Source: an uncultured Myxococcales bacterium (GTDB lineage Bacteria > Myxococcota_A > UBA9042). From it: 64,000 nt of DNA. The stretch spans positions 1 to 64,000 of the forward strand of contig CAISBR010000095.1 in NCBI GenBank assembly GCA_903883645.1. The letters run 5' to 3'. The notes beneath the pieces are model-generated. The model did not search any database. It saw only the letters and a list, made by a program, of their open reading frames with translations, and was not told where the DNA came from. A program made the translations under genes and the position numbers. Positions 8,884 to 16,332 of the stretch are shown piece by piece (the first letter of the stretch is position 1; each line of letters opens with the position of its first letter).

Positions 8884-9034
8884 GCCAACCTCGCGGGTGT
8901 CGCCAGACGAGAGCCAGATTTGCCCGGTCGTTACAAAAACCTGACCCCAGTCGAGCTGTTGACTTCGCGTGGGGCGGGTCACAACAACTCGCTGGGGCAG
9001 GGGGTGTGCGGCGTAAGTGCCGGGGGCACGTGAG

Positions 9035-9223
9035 CTACGGGACCGAGACTCCGCCAAGCTTGTTGGCGATCGCGGTAAACAAGCCGCCGATCTTGGTACC
9101 CAGCAGAGCTGCAGCCGTAATGATGGCCACGCCGACCAAGGCCGCAAGCAGTCCGTACTCAATGGCAGTCACGCCGTCTTCGTCGCATACAAAGCGCTTA
9201 GCGCTCAAAATCAAGGCCTTCAT
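9035..9223 (-). CDS. flp: Flp major pilin 1
   Basis: 62-aa Flp/Fap prepilin. The short basic leader ends at Gly17; the processing motif G-VTAIEY gives the Glu5/Tyr6 pair of mature Flp pilins, followed by the hydrophobic stretch GLLAALVGVAIITAAALLG. TadV should cut after Gly17. It lies directly behind the sigma-54 promoter at 9321-9336, with a leader of about 85 bases, and before tadV. It is about 75% identical by eye to the second pilin at 9581-9760. As the promoter-proximal copy it is the likelier main subunit, which is an inference. Confidence 0.95.
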   Translation of the reverse strand: MKALILSAKRFVCDEDGVTAIEYGLLAALVGVAIITAAALLGTKIGGLFTAIANKLGGVSVP

Positions 9224-9320
9224 GATAGTCTCCTAGGTGGCATCGTGCACCTTGGCCGCCAGCAGTTCGACCTGCCGCAAGTGGCGGTGGTTCTCGACTG
9301 GGGGCGTTGTCTATGGGTAT

Positions 9321-9336
9321 TGCAAGCGCCGTGCCA
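9321..9336 (-). promoter_or_regulatory. sigma-54 promoter of flp1-tadV
   Basis: The minus strand reads TTGGCACGGCGCTTGCAA, giving TGGCAC-N5-TTGCA. The expected start point is near 9309, about 86 bases before the flp1 ATG. The upstream sequence around 9357-9382 is AT-rich (for example gaaatatatagtattcat), which would suit IHF-type bending. The 21-bp palindrome found near the other two promoters is not present here. The 357-base gap 9224-9580 otherwise holds only the terminator of flp2. Confidence 0.85.
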
Positions 9337-9516
9337 AGATCGGTGTCGCGTCAAGTTTGTGAAATATATAGTATTCATCGGAATTGGCCTGTCCTCTCGA
9401 CCATGCGTCTTGCTCGCCGCGGGGAAATTCGCGGGCCTCTGGGGAAATCGCCTGCCGAGCTCCGCGACGGGCCATGGCACGCACCAGACGCGCCAGACGC
9501 TCACCTCCGCCCGTCC

Positions 9517-9558
9517 CCAAAAGCAGGAGCCCGGCCGCGGGCTGCACGGTCGGGCTCC
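9517..9558 (-). terminator. terminator after flp2
   Basis: An 8-bp GC-rich stem, GGAGCCCG (9526-9533) with CGGGCTCC (9551-9558), is followed on the minus strand by TGCTTTTGG. It lies 23 bases beyond the flp2 stop. The T-run is short, so efficiency is uncertain. Confidence 0.55.
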
Positions 9559-9580
9559 AAGGGGTGCAAAGCGGTTCTAG

Positions 9581-9760
9581 CTAGGTACTAGCCGCACCGA
9601 GCTTGTTGGCAATTGTGGTAAACAGGTCGCCGATCTTGGTACCCAACAGCGCCGCCGCCGTAATGATGCCCACGCCGATTAGCGCGGCCAGCAGCCCGTA
9701 TTCGATCGCCGTCACGCCTTGCTCATCCTGCAGAAAACGACGGACTCTAGTAGTGTTCAT
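9581..9760 (-). CDS. flp: Flp major pilin 2
   Basis: 59-aa Flp prepilin with leader cleavage expected after Gly15 (G-VTAIEY) and the same hydrophobic helix and C-terminus (GTKIGDLFTTIANKLG) as flp1. The ATG at 9760 follows GGGAGG; the frame is open further upstream but without pilin features. It is the last gene of the tadE/tadG block, 32 bases after the TadE gene at 9793, and is followed by a terminator hairpin. Two pilin genes under separate promoters suggest independent dosing of two subunits. Confidence 0.93.
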   Translation of the reverse strand: MNTTRVRRFLQDEQGVTAIEYGLLAALIGVGIITAAALLGTKIGDLFTTIANKLGAAST

Positions 9761-9792
9761 CCTGACCTCCCTGTTGTGGAGCTTCGCTCCGG

Positions 9793-10338
9793 TTATCGAC
9801 CCAAACTTTCCGCAGCCATGCGCACCGACGACGGCGGGATTTTTAACGTGACGCCAAACAGGCTGCTGAACTCGACTGGCACGCACGGCGACGCCTGGGT
9901 GCGGCATACAGACGCCTCTACGTAGCGGATGCAACTGCCTTGCCGGGCACCATCCAAGCACGCCGACAGGTTGTCGACCGAGTCGCTGGGCAGCGAGTCA
10001 ACCTCGTTCATGGTGCTGTCTAGGTAGCGCAAGCGCACTTGGCTACTCGTGATACTTTGCGCGCCAGGTACCGAAACCGTCCCGCCCTCGCCGGCGTGGA
10101 AGACCGCATGGTGCTGTACTGTGTCGACATCGGCCGCACTGAAACCAGACACGACCGCCAGGCGAGCCGCACGTCGGGTCACCTCTTGAACTGTATTCCA
10201 CATGTACAGGTAGCGACCCATTTCGGTCACGCCGGCGAGCAGGGCTGAAAACGCGCCGATTACCAATGCAAATTCAAGTGCCGCAGCGCCGCGCTGGAGT
10301 CGGCTAGCTCGCGGAGTTGGGGCTATCGCGCTGCGCAT
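9793..10338 (-). CDS. TadE-type pseudopilin
   Basis: 181 aa. After a short basic leader, RGAAALEFALVIGAFSALLA gives the TadE processing motif with the conserved Glu and a single hydrophobic helix; the rest is a periplasmic domain with two Cys pairs near the C-terminus. TadE-like minor pilins are cleaved by TadV and needed for pilus assembly in known systems. It is the fifth of six pseudopilin genes before flp2; the gap to the gene upstream is 17 bases. The ATG is preceded by GGAGG. Confidence 0.85.
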   Translation of the reverse strand: MRSAIAPTPRASRLQRGAAALEFALVIGAFSALLAGVTEMGRYLYMWNTVQEVTRRAARLAVVSGFSAADVDTVQHHAVFHAGEGGTVSVPGAQSITSSQVRLRYLDSTMNEVDSLPSDSVDNLSACLDGARQGSCIRYVEASVCRTQASPCVPVEFSSLFGVTLKIPPSSVRMAAESLGR

Positions 10339-10355
10339 GACTGCCTCCTTGTGTG

Positions 10356-10841
10356 CTAGGGCAGGTACGGCATTACCGTGTGCGGCCCCAAGGCGATGTC
10401 TTGACTGCTAACCGAGCCACTGGGTGCGAATAGGGCCATCCAGCCGCCCAGCTTCAGGTTGTAGCCGGTGACCGCTACGCGCACGTAGGCCGGCGACACA
10501 CCGTCTTGGCAGGCGATCACGGCGAAACTCGTGTTCAAACAGGATATCGCAATGTTGCCGCGCACCACCCCGGGCACACTTGCCGCCACCGCCATATTGA
10601 CCACGGCGTCTTGCGCTACAGGGATGGCCGACGTCAGCGTGTCGGGGTCGGCTAGCGACATCATGCGTGCAGCGTCGCGGGTTGATCGGGTCAAAGAGTT
10701 GTAATACCAGAAGCTTTTGCCAAACTCGACGGTGCCGGATAAAATCACCAACAGCACCACCACCACCAAGGCGAATTCCACGGCTGCCGTGCCGCGCTCG
10801 TTGCCTGCCAACCTTACAGTTTTACTGTTGTATATCGTCAT
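10356..10841 (-). CDS. TadE-type pseudopilin
   Basis: 161 aa. The N-terminus RGTAAVEFALVVVVLLVILS contains the TadE motif (small residue, then AAVEFA) and one hydrophobic helix. A periplasmic domain of about 120 residues follows with one Cys pair. The start ATG has only a weak ribosome site (GGTGA), so expression may depend on reading through from the tadG gene 48 bases upstream. Confidence 0.85.
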   Translation of the reverse strand: MTIYNSKTVRLAGNERGTAAVEFALVVVVLLVILSGTVEFGKSFWYYNSLTRSTRDAARMMSLADPDTLTSAIPVAQDAVVNMAVAASVPGVVRGNIAISCLNTSFAVIACQDGVSPAYVRVAVTGYNLKLGGWMALFAPSGSVSSQDIALGPHTVMPYLP

Positions 10842-10889
10842 GGCGTCACCGGAACAAGCGGATTGCGCCGCGAGGGAAGGTGCCAGGCA

Positions 10890-11585
10890 TCAGCCCAGCA
10901 AACTCCACGTAATGTTCTTGTCGCTAGGCGTATTGGCAGGCCGCTGCAGGAAGAACTTGCCGTAGCCGAGCACCTGGGCCGGCCGACACGAGCCACCGGC
11001 GATTGCGCTGCAGTTCAAGATCGCCACCGTCAACATGCGTCGGCCGGCGCGACCGCGATGACCTGAGCTCGGCGCCTGAAAGAATGCGCCGCCGGTTTGT
11101 GCATAGGGCGACAACTCGGGGTAGCTGGTCGCCGCGCCGCCGTAGAGGCCAAGACCGGCAGCGAACCACGCACCAACGTTACGGTTTCCAGTTGCCACGC
11201 GGAAGTATAGCTTGTCAGCGGCCTCCGCATCCGTGTCGGCGCCGGCCGCATCGACCATGGCGTCAGGCGTTGTGCCAACTTGCAGAATTAGGCCGCCGTC
11301 GCCCGCACTTGAGGCCACTGGAACGCTGAAATCGTAAGCATTTTCGCGGGCCACGGCGACTGCCCGGGTCATGGCGCGGGTCACTCCGGCTGCACTGCCG
11401 TCGAGCTCTGCGGCGCCAGCCAAAGCGGCGGCATCGGCGGCGTTTTGTAGTTCCGTTTTCGTAACATACAGATGCCCAAGGTCAACCACCAGCGCCAGCA
11501 CGCCCACCACAACGACCAGGAACAAGCTCATCACGATGGCGACCGCGCCGCGTTGCTGCCTTCGCACGGCTTGCTTTGTACCCAT
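10890..11585 (-). CDS. TadG-type pilus protein (short)
   Basis: 231 aa. N-terminal RGAVAIVMSLFLVVVVGVLA is the TadG-type hydrophobic segment, followed by the usual VDLGHLYVTKTELQNAADAA. This is the putative Flp pilus-assembly N-terminal domain found on TadG proteins. The remaining 170 residues are periplasmic and lack a von Willebrand A domain. GGAGA precedes the ATG. Its first 37 codons and ribosome site are the source of, or derive from, the duplicated segment at 14194-14322 (119 of 129 bases identical). Confidence 0.85.
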   Translation of the reverse strand: MGTKQAVRRQQRGAVAIVMSLFLVVVVGVLALVVDLGHLYVTKTELQNAADAAALAGAAELDGSAAGVTRAMTRAVAVARENAYDFSVPVASSAGDGGLILQVGTTPDAMVDAAGADTDAEAADKLYFRVATGNRNVGAWFAAGLGLYGGAATSYPELSPYAQTGGAFFQAPSSGHRGRAGRRMLTVAILNCSAIAGGSCRPAQVLGYGKFFLQRPANTPSDKNITWSLLG

Positions 11586-11603
11586 GATCGTTCTCCTGGG
11601 CGC
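11475..11603 (-). repeat. 129-bp repeat, tadG copy
   Basis: Covers the ribosome site and the first 37 codons of the tadG gene at 10890-11585. It aligns without gaps to 14194-14322 with 10 mismatches. The flanking sequences are unrelated, so the repeat ends sharply. Confidence 0.9.
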
Positions 11604-13021
11604 TACTGAGTCAAGCGCAACACTTCGCTCGCAATATCGCTAAAGCACGTGGCAAGTTGGTCGGCATCCGCCGCGTAGCAGTATCTGCCGGTCGGTTCCT
11701 CGGCGTCGTACGTATCGGCCGAAACGTCGTTCGCTAGTCGGCGCAAGATCGCGCTGCCGTACTCCGCGCTGTTGTAGCCGCAGAATGTGATTTCGTTGCT
11801 ATTTAGGCGCGCGCCAAGGCCGATTGTGTACACCAAGATCTTTTCGGAACGGGCGGCGTCGGCAACGTTTTCGACCATGTTTCTCGCAGCTTTGTTCACA
11901 TTGCAGCGGGTGTTGGCGTAGGGAGTGCCTGCGGTCAGTGCCCGTCGCCCACCCAAAGGCACGCCACCCAGGCCCACTGCCGGCAAGTTGACGATGTCGT
12001 TGTAGTCGCCCAGTTGCTGGTCCCGCTGATCCGAGCGGTACACCCGCGTAGCGCGCGCCGTCGCTGGAGAATCGGTCTCTGAGTAGAGATCTCCACTCAC
12101 AGCGATGGCTGGCCCTGAGCTTGGCGTGCGGGTGAAGCCGGCCGAGACGTCGTTTGGCGCGCCGTCGCTGAAAAGCAAGATCACGCGAAGGCCAGAGCGC
12201 ACGTTGACTGGCACGGCTTCGAGCTCGGCCAAGCCGCGTCGCAACCCTTCGGCTTGGGCAGTACTTCCTGTAATTGTTAAGGCATTGATGCGGTCCTCTA
12301 CTCCTGTGTGCGACGAGTTGCTGCGCACAAACCCGCGCCCAGACGTCTTGTTGATGGCCACGTCGAGCACGGCACCCGAGGCAAAACTGACCAAGCCGAC
12401 GCGGTCGCCCCCTGGTGCTGCGGCGAACCGCGAGACAAACCCGTTGATGGCGGCCGCCTTGATCTTGCTCAGCGTATCGGACGGGCTTGTTGGTGGGCCA
12501 AGCGACCCCGACGTATCGAGCACGAGCATGACATCGACGTCGCGGCGAATCGCTTGACCGGTAGCAACTACCGAGAAGGATTGCAATGCGGAGGGTAAGA
12601 GTTGCAGCAGGGTCACCGGCATCGTCGCCATGCCGCGTGCCGTCACGCGCCAGTAGCCAGCCGCATCGTGTACCGTCGTAGTCTGAATCGTACCGGCAGC
12701 GGCGCCTAGGTAACTATTGGGAAAATTGGCCTGGAAATACCGAGTTGCCGCCTCTTGCGCGTTGGCCATGCGCTCCGCGTCGGTCGCGCCTTGCGACAGG
12801 GCCCGCGCCCCAGCAATCGACGCCGCATCGACCGCAGCGTTCAGCTTGGCCTTGACTCCGTATGCGCGGCCCGAGTCGACCGCCAGCCCTGCCATGGCCA
12901 CTAGCACCACCAAGCAAAGCGCCATAATGATTGCGATCTGCCCGCGAGAGTTGCGCCGGAGTCGCACAACCCGAGTTGCGCGGCCTGGAACGGCGATGAG
13001 CGGGTTGAACTTCGTGTCCAT
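11603..13021 (-). CDS. tadG: TadG with von Willebrand A domain
   Basis: 472 aa. The N-terminal TadG segment RGQIAIIMALCLVVLVAMAG leads into VDSGRAYGVKAKLNAAVDAA. A von Willebrand factor A domain then starts near residue 160 with a complete MIDAS metal site DTSGS (Asp169, Ser171, Ser173). Tad-linked vWA proteins are thought to act in surface adhesion or pilus regulation. GGAGGAGG precedes the ATG. It lies 17 bases upstream of the short tadG and 24 bases downstream of a TadE gene. The C-terminus carries Cys residues that could form disulfides. Confidence 0.88.
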   Translation of the reverse strand: MDTKFNPLIAVPGRATRVVRLRRNSRGQIAIIMALCLVVLVAMAGLAVDSGRAYGVKAKLNAAVDAASIAGARALSQGATDAERMANAQEAATRYFQANFPNSYLGAAAGTIQTTTVHDAAGYWRVTARGMATMPVTLLQLLPSALQSFSVVATGQAIRRDVDVMLVLDTSGSLGPPTSPSDTLSKIKAAAINGFVSRFAAAPGGDRVGLVSFASGAVLDVAINKTSGRGFVRSNSSHTGVEDRINALTITGSTAQAEGLRRGLAELEAVPVNVRSGLRVILLFSDGAPNDVSAGFTRTPSSGPAIAVSGDLYSETDSPATARATRVYRSDQRDQQLGDYNDIVNLPAVGLGGVPLGGRRALTAGTPYANTRCNVNKAARNMVENVADAARSEKILVYTIGLGARLNSNEITFCGYNSAEYGSAILRRLANDVSADTYDAEEPTGRYCYAADADQLATCFSDIASEVLRLTQ

Positions 13022-13045
13022 GGCGACCTCCTCCGACCTTGCGAC

Positions 13046-13615
13046 CTATAGCACCGTCCGCGAGTACAGCTGGCGCTTGCCAATAAGGGCAAACCCCGTT
13101 ACCGGCGCATAGTTGCAGGCCACTTCAGCCACCCAAACTTCTTCGGCATCCTTTAGCGCCATGTCCCACTCGATCTCGGGCAGGGGATTGGGCACCGAGC
13201 AGGTCGCGCCGCTCCATCCCGGGCACGTGTAGATCCGGCTGGAGATCGCGCCACCCACGGTCGCCCGATACTGAGCGCGCACGCGGGCTTCGACGACGCA
13301 GTTGGTTGTGCACGCCGGGTTCAACTTGGTGCCCGTGATGCGGGTCAAGTAGATCATGCCGTCGGTTTCCATTGCGATGGGCGCGGCCGTGTGGTTCAGC
13401 GCGTCGATAATTGCCTGCGGCGAAATCTGGGTACGCGCCGCCAAGTTAGCACCCTCACGGCTCATGTTGACCAAGATGTTGTTGAACTGGATGGCGCGGC
13501 CCAAGTCGATCGCGCCGAAAACCAGGATGAGCAGCAGCGGCAGCAAGACCGCAAACTCGACCAGACTGCTACCGCGCTGGTTCGACATGGCCGGCGTTCG
13601 AAGTGGGCGAGTCAT
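13046..13615 (-). CDS. tadE: TadE-type pseudopilin
   Basis: 189 aa. MSNQRGSSLVEFAVLLPLLL provides the TadE processing site and membrane helix. The predicted periplasmic part has several Cys residues, including TNCV and YTCPGW. The start at 13615 overlaps the stop of the preceding gene (ATGA), so the two are translationally coupled; an alternative start nine codons downstream would give the same mature protein. Confidence 0.87.
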   Translation of the reverse strand: MTRPLRTPAMSNQRGSSLVEFAVLLPLLLILVFGAIDLGRAIQFNNILVNMSREGANLAARTQISPQAIIDALNHTAAPIAMETDGMIYLTRITGTKLNPACTTNCVVEARVRAQYRATVGGAISSRIYTCPGWSGATCSVPNPLPEIEWDMALKDAEEVWVAEVACNYAPVTGFALIGKRQLYSRTVL

Positions 13616-14307
13616 CGGTAGGCCTCGCTGCGCATGGTCGCGCTCACATTAAATCGATACACGCCGTTGTGCAGAAAGGGCTTCAGCATTGGCGTGAGCG
13701 GTTGGCTCGTACACAACACAGAAACCACCAGCACTTGCTCGGGGCTGCCAGCCGAGTGCGCGGGCAGGGGCACTATGGCGCCAGAGTTGTCGACCGCGCT
13801 GAACGTAACTTTGGGCGCCAATGAATCCCATAAGCCCATAGAACTCTGCTTAATTTCCTCGATCGCCGCATCGTAACGATTCGCAGCGCTATTGCTGGGG
13901 TCGGGATCGGGATCCAGGTCCGACCGGCCCGTGATGGCATACCGCGCGCCCTCGCGCACTGCGTGCTGCATGGTCAGGTTCACCCACATCTGGTAGCTGA
14001 AGTCGATGACCGAGAACAACACGGTGAAGAACAGCACCGCCACCAGGGCAAACTCGACCACTGCGGCGCCGCGTTGACCCCGCCTCGGCTGTGCGCATGG
14101 GGGGCGGTGCCGCATCGGCATAAAAAATGCTGCAATTAAACAAGAATATCCAGCAGCCTGGGCCAACATCGCCGGCACGCCGGCCCAATTCGGCCCAAGG
14201 TCAACCACCAGCGCCAGCACGCCCACCACGACGACCAGGAGCAGGCTCATCACGATGACGACCGCGCCGCGTTGCTGCTTTCCAACGGCTTGCTTGGTAC
14301 CCATCAT
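13612..14307 (-). CDS. TadE pseudopilin with TadG-derived N-terminus
   Basis: 231 aa and first gene of the pseudopilin block. Residues 1-38 copy the TadG N-terminus (RGAVVIVMSLLLVVVVGVLA) and come from the 129-bp repeat. A 39-residue bridge follows, then a normal TadE start at GQRGAAVVEFALVAVLFFTV and a periplasmic domain. The protein thus has two potential pilin-type hydrophobic segments. If translation starts instead at an internal Met (MRHRPP, near residue 65), an ordinary TadE results. Which start is used cannot be told from sequence; the duplicated ribosome site (GGAGAACGATG-like) favours the long form. Confidence 0.8.
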   Translation of the reverse strand: MMGTKQAVGKQQRGAVVIVMSLLLVVVVGVLALVVDLGPNWAGVPAMLAQAAGYSCLIAAFFMPMRHRPPCAQPRRGQRGAAVVEFALVAVLFFTVLFSVIDFSYQMWVNLTMQHAVREGARYAITGRSDLDPDPDPSNSAANRYDAAIEEIKQSSMGLWDSLAPKVTFSAVDNSGAIVPLPAHSAGSPEQVLVVSVLCTSQPLTPMLKPFLHNGVYRFNVSATMRSEAYR

Positions 14308-14322
14308 CGTTCTCCCGGGCGC
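14194..14322 (-). repeat. 129-bp repeat, tadE-fusion copy
   Basis: Partner of 11475-11603: same length, 119 of 129 bases identical, no gaps. It supplies the ribosome site and first codons of the TadE fusion. The repeat breaks inside the VDLG codons, where the TadG sequence is replaced by unrelated bridge sequence. Confidence 0.9.
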
Positions 14323-14494
14323 CGGATGGCGCCGCCTCTGGTGCGCGTGCCGCAGCCGGGGCAGAAGGCGGCGGCGCTGGATGGTAGACCCCAGAACTAC
14401 TGCACTTCCTCCACGAACTTCGCGGACAGCGGGCCTAGCCCGCCAGGGGCGGAGTTCTCAGCGCGGCGTTCACAACCCCGCTGCCCTGATCACG

Positions 14495-14510
14495 AGCAAG
14501 AGCCGTGCCA
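14495..14510 (-). promoter_or_regulatory. sigma-54 promoter of the pseudopilin block
   Basis: The minus strand reads TTGGCACGGCTCTTGCTC: TGGCAC-N5-TTGCT. Eighteen consecutive positions match the cpaB promoter except the last. The expected start point is near 14483, about 176 bases before the first ATG. An AT-rich stretch (14524-14550) and the 21-bp palindrome lie directly upstream, the usual place for bending and enhancer sites. The gap 14323-14736 contains nothing else recognisable. Confidence 0.85.
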
Positions 14511-14550
14511 AGCCGCATAGCAGCAAATTACGTTTTAGTTACAGTTATTT

Positions 14551-14571
14551 GACACAAGGGTGCGTCGTGTC
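14551..14571 (+). repeat. 21-bp interrupted palindrome, copy 4
   Basis: GACAC and GTGTC arms flank AAGGGTGCGTC. It lies 41 bases upstream of the -24 element of the pseudopilin promoter and beyond the last Tad gene. Here it cannot terminate a known upstream transcript on the minus strand, which argues for a protein-binding role or a boundary repeat. Confidence 0.65.
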
Positions 14572-14736
14572 CGGCGCCACTTTGGGCCACGCGAAAACCC
14601 CTAGAGCGGGGATTTTTGCAGCCTGCCGTTCATCCTGCACCACGTGTGGCCGCCGGCGCGCCGGAGTCTGGCGCATTTGGCGCCGCCTCTGGCAAACTCG
14701 CCCCAGCGCGGACCTGTGCGCCGCCCGCAGCGAGCC

Positions 14737-15390
14737 ATGACTGACCACCCCCACGAGCCGCGCGGCCGCAAAGGCAACCAAGGCAACCTGGCGATCCGCG
14801 AGATGGAAATCGGCGACCTAGCCGCGGTTTATGCCTTGGGTGAGGCGCTGTTCACGGCCGAGCGCTGGCCCACGCTGTATCGCACCTGGGACCCCTATGA
14901 ACTTGCAGTGCATTTTGCATCCGACAGCGAGATGTGCCTAGTGGCCGCGATCGACGACAAGGTCGCCGGTTTTGCCGTGGGCACGATGCTCGAAAAGCAT
15001 GGTTCTGCCTGGACTTACGGGCACTTGCTCTGGCTCGGCGTCGACCCTACTGCGGGCCGCAAGGGCATTGGCAGCCGGCTAACTGCGCACCTGCAAGAGG
15101 TCTTTATCGAGCTGGGCGCCCGCATGATCCTGGTCGACACCGATGCCGAGAACACGCCGGCCATCGATTTCTTCAAGCGCGCCGGCTTCGACGACGACAG
15201 CGAACATGTCTACCTGTCGAAGAATTTGACCTATGATCCTCAGTATATTGCCCATCATCGCACGGGTCGCGTGGCGGACCGCCCCGGTGGCGAGCCCGTA
15301 GCGCGCAAGCGTGCCGCGCAGTTGCGGGCCGACAGGCGCCAAGCCCAGCACGCCCAGCATGGCCCGCACCACCACGACAAGCCCGAGTAG
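14737..15390 (+). CDS. GNAT-family N-acetyltransferase
   Basis: 217 aa with a GNAT fold: the acetyl-CoA loop is seen as GVDPTAGRKGIGSRL and the late motif as NTPAIDFFKRAGF. Overall it resembles RimI-like acetyltransferases that act on protein or small-molecule amines; the substrate is unknown. The C-terminal 45 residues are basic and His/Arg-rich and are not part of the fold. The ATG at 14737 has only a weak ribosome site, and the frame is open to 14644 without family similarity. It points away from the Tad locus, so a role there is not implied. Confidence 0.75.
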   Translation: MTDHPHEPRGRKGNQGNLAIREMEIGDLAAVYALGEALFTAERWPTLYRTWDPYELAVHFASDSEMCLVAAIDDKVAGFAVGTMLEKHGSAWTYGHLLWLGVDPTAGRKGIGSRLTAHLQEVFIELGARMILVDTDAENTPAIDFFKRAGFDDDSEHVYLSKNLTYDPQYIAHHRTGRVADRPGGEPVARKRAAQLRADRRQAQHAQHGPHHHDKPE

Positions 15391-15408
15391 TTCATCTAAA
15401 TCAGATAG

Positions 15409-16077
15409 TTAGTGTGGCATGGGGCCTGCGTACCGCCGCGTCGCTGTGGCCAGTTGGCCCTGTTCCGACACTCGCGCCATGGCCTCCCACCCCGCAGCGC
15501 TGCGCACCGTGAACTGCCAGTAGCCCGGCACGCGCTCCACCAGCACATCGCTCGGCTGAATCACCCCTGGTGGCGCCCACTTCCCCATCGTCAGCGACAG
15601 CACTGCCGCCCCTACCCGCGCCGCCTGCGGCTTGTCCGTCGCTTGCAGCCGCCCCATCTCGGGGTGCGCCGGGCCAATCTTGCCCGCCACATCGACCTCG
15701 ACCAGCGCCGACACCGGCCGCGCCGGCAGTTCACTCTTACTATTTAGCAGGTTCTGCGATGGCGGCGGCGTAGCCCCCGGCAGCGGTGGCGACGAATACA
15801 CCGCCCAAAACTGCCGATTCGGGTAGGTCGCCGCCAGCTCGCGACTCTCGAGCCGCGTCGGACCCTGCTGCCACTTGCTCTGTGGATACCGCTCAAGCAG
15901 CCACAGCGCCACTTCCGCTCTGCCGACATGCCTTGTCGCTTTATGCTCGACATCTTCGTTTTTCTTACCTTTCTTATGCTTGCGTTTGGCAGCCTCCGCC
16001 GGGTGCGCACTCGCCCACGCGCCCAGCAACGCCAGCACAATCACCCAGCCCGCCAGTACCTTCCGCTTTGGATTCAT
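15409..16077 (-). CDS. secreted protein of unknown function
   Basis: 222 aa. The ATG at 16077 follows GCGAGGA and opens a signal peptide (about residues 6-29) ending at AHPAEA. A Lys-rich patch (KRKHKKGKKN) comes next, then a globular domain with several Trp residues. No family is recognised. It converges with the acetyltransferase gene (18-base gap). The long frame on the opposite strand over this gene is treated as non-coding. Confidence 0.6.
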   Translation of the reverse strand: MNPKRKVLAGWVIVLALLGAWASAHPAEAAKRKHKKGKKNEDVEHKATRHVGRAEVALWLLERYPQSKWQQGPTRLESRELAATYPNRQFWAVYSSPPLPGATPPPSQNLLNSKSELPARPVSALVEVDVAGKIGPAHPEMGRLQATDKPQAARVGAAVLSLTMGKWAPPGVIQPSDVLVERVPGYWQFTVRSAAGWEAMARVSEQGQLATATRRYAGPMPH

Positions 16078-16332
16078 AGTGTCCTCGCCTTGGCGGTGCC
16101 GTGGCGGCAGGGCCGTACTTGGCCGTGGTACCTGACCCGCGCTGCTTTGGCAATCTGGCGGTCGCCGCATGGCCAAATCCCGCTGTACCGCGCCGATTTG
16201 ACAGGGGCCAGTTCGTCTCGCATCCTGCGCCCGCCCTGCGAGGTGCCCAATGTTCCGTCCCTTCGCTGCCGACCACCTCCCCTTTCGCGCCGTCTTTGCA
16301 CTCAGCTTCGGCTGGCTGGTCTAGGGCGCGCC

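Noticed and set aside
8884..9162. Upstream extension of tadV over flp1
   Set aside because: The extra 93 residues are Arg/Ser-rich with no homology, overlap the pilin gene in another frame, and a good ribosome site precedes the ATG at 8883.
15928..16332. Upstream extension of the EamA transporter frame
   Set aside because: It is antisense to the start of the secreted-protein gene and not hydrophobic like the transporter; GTG 16333 fits better.
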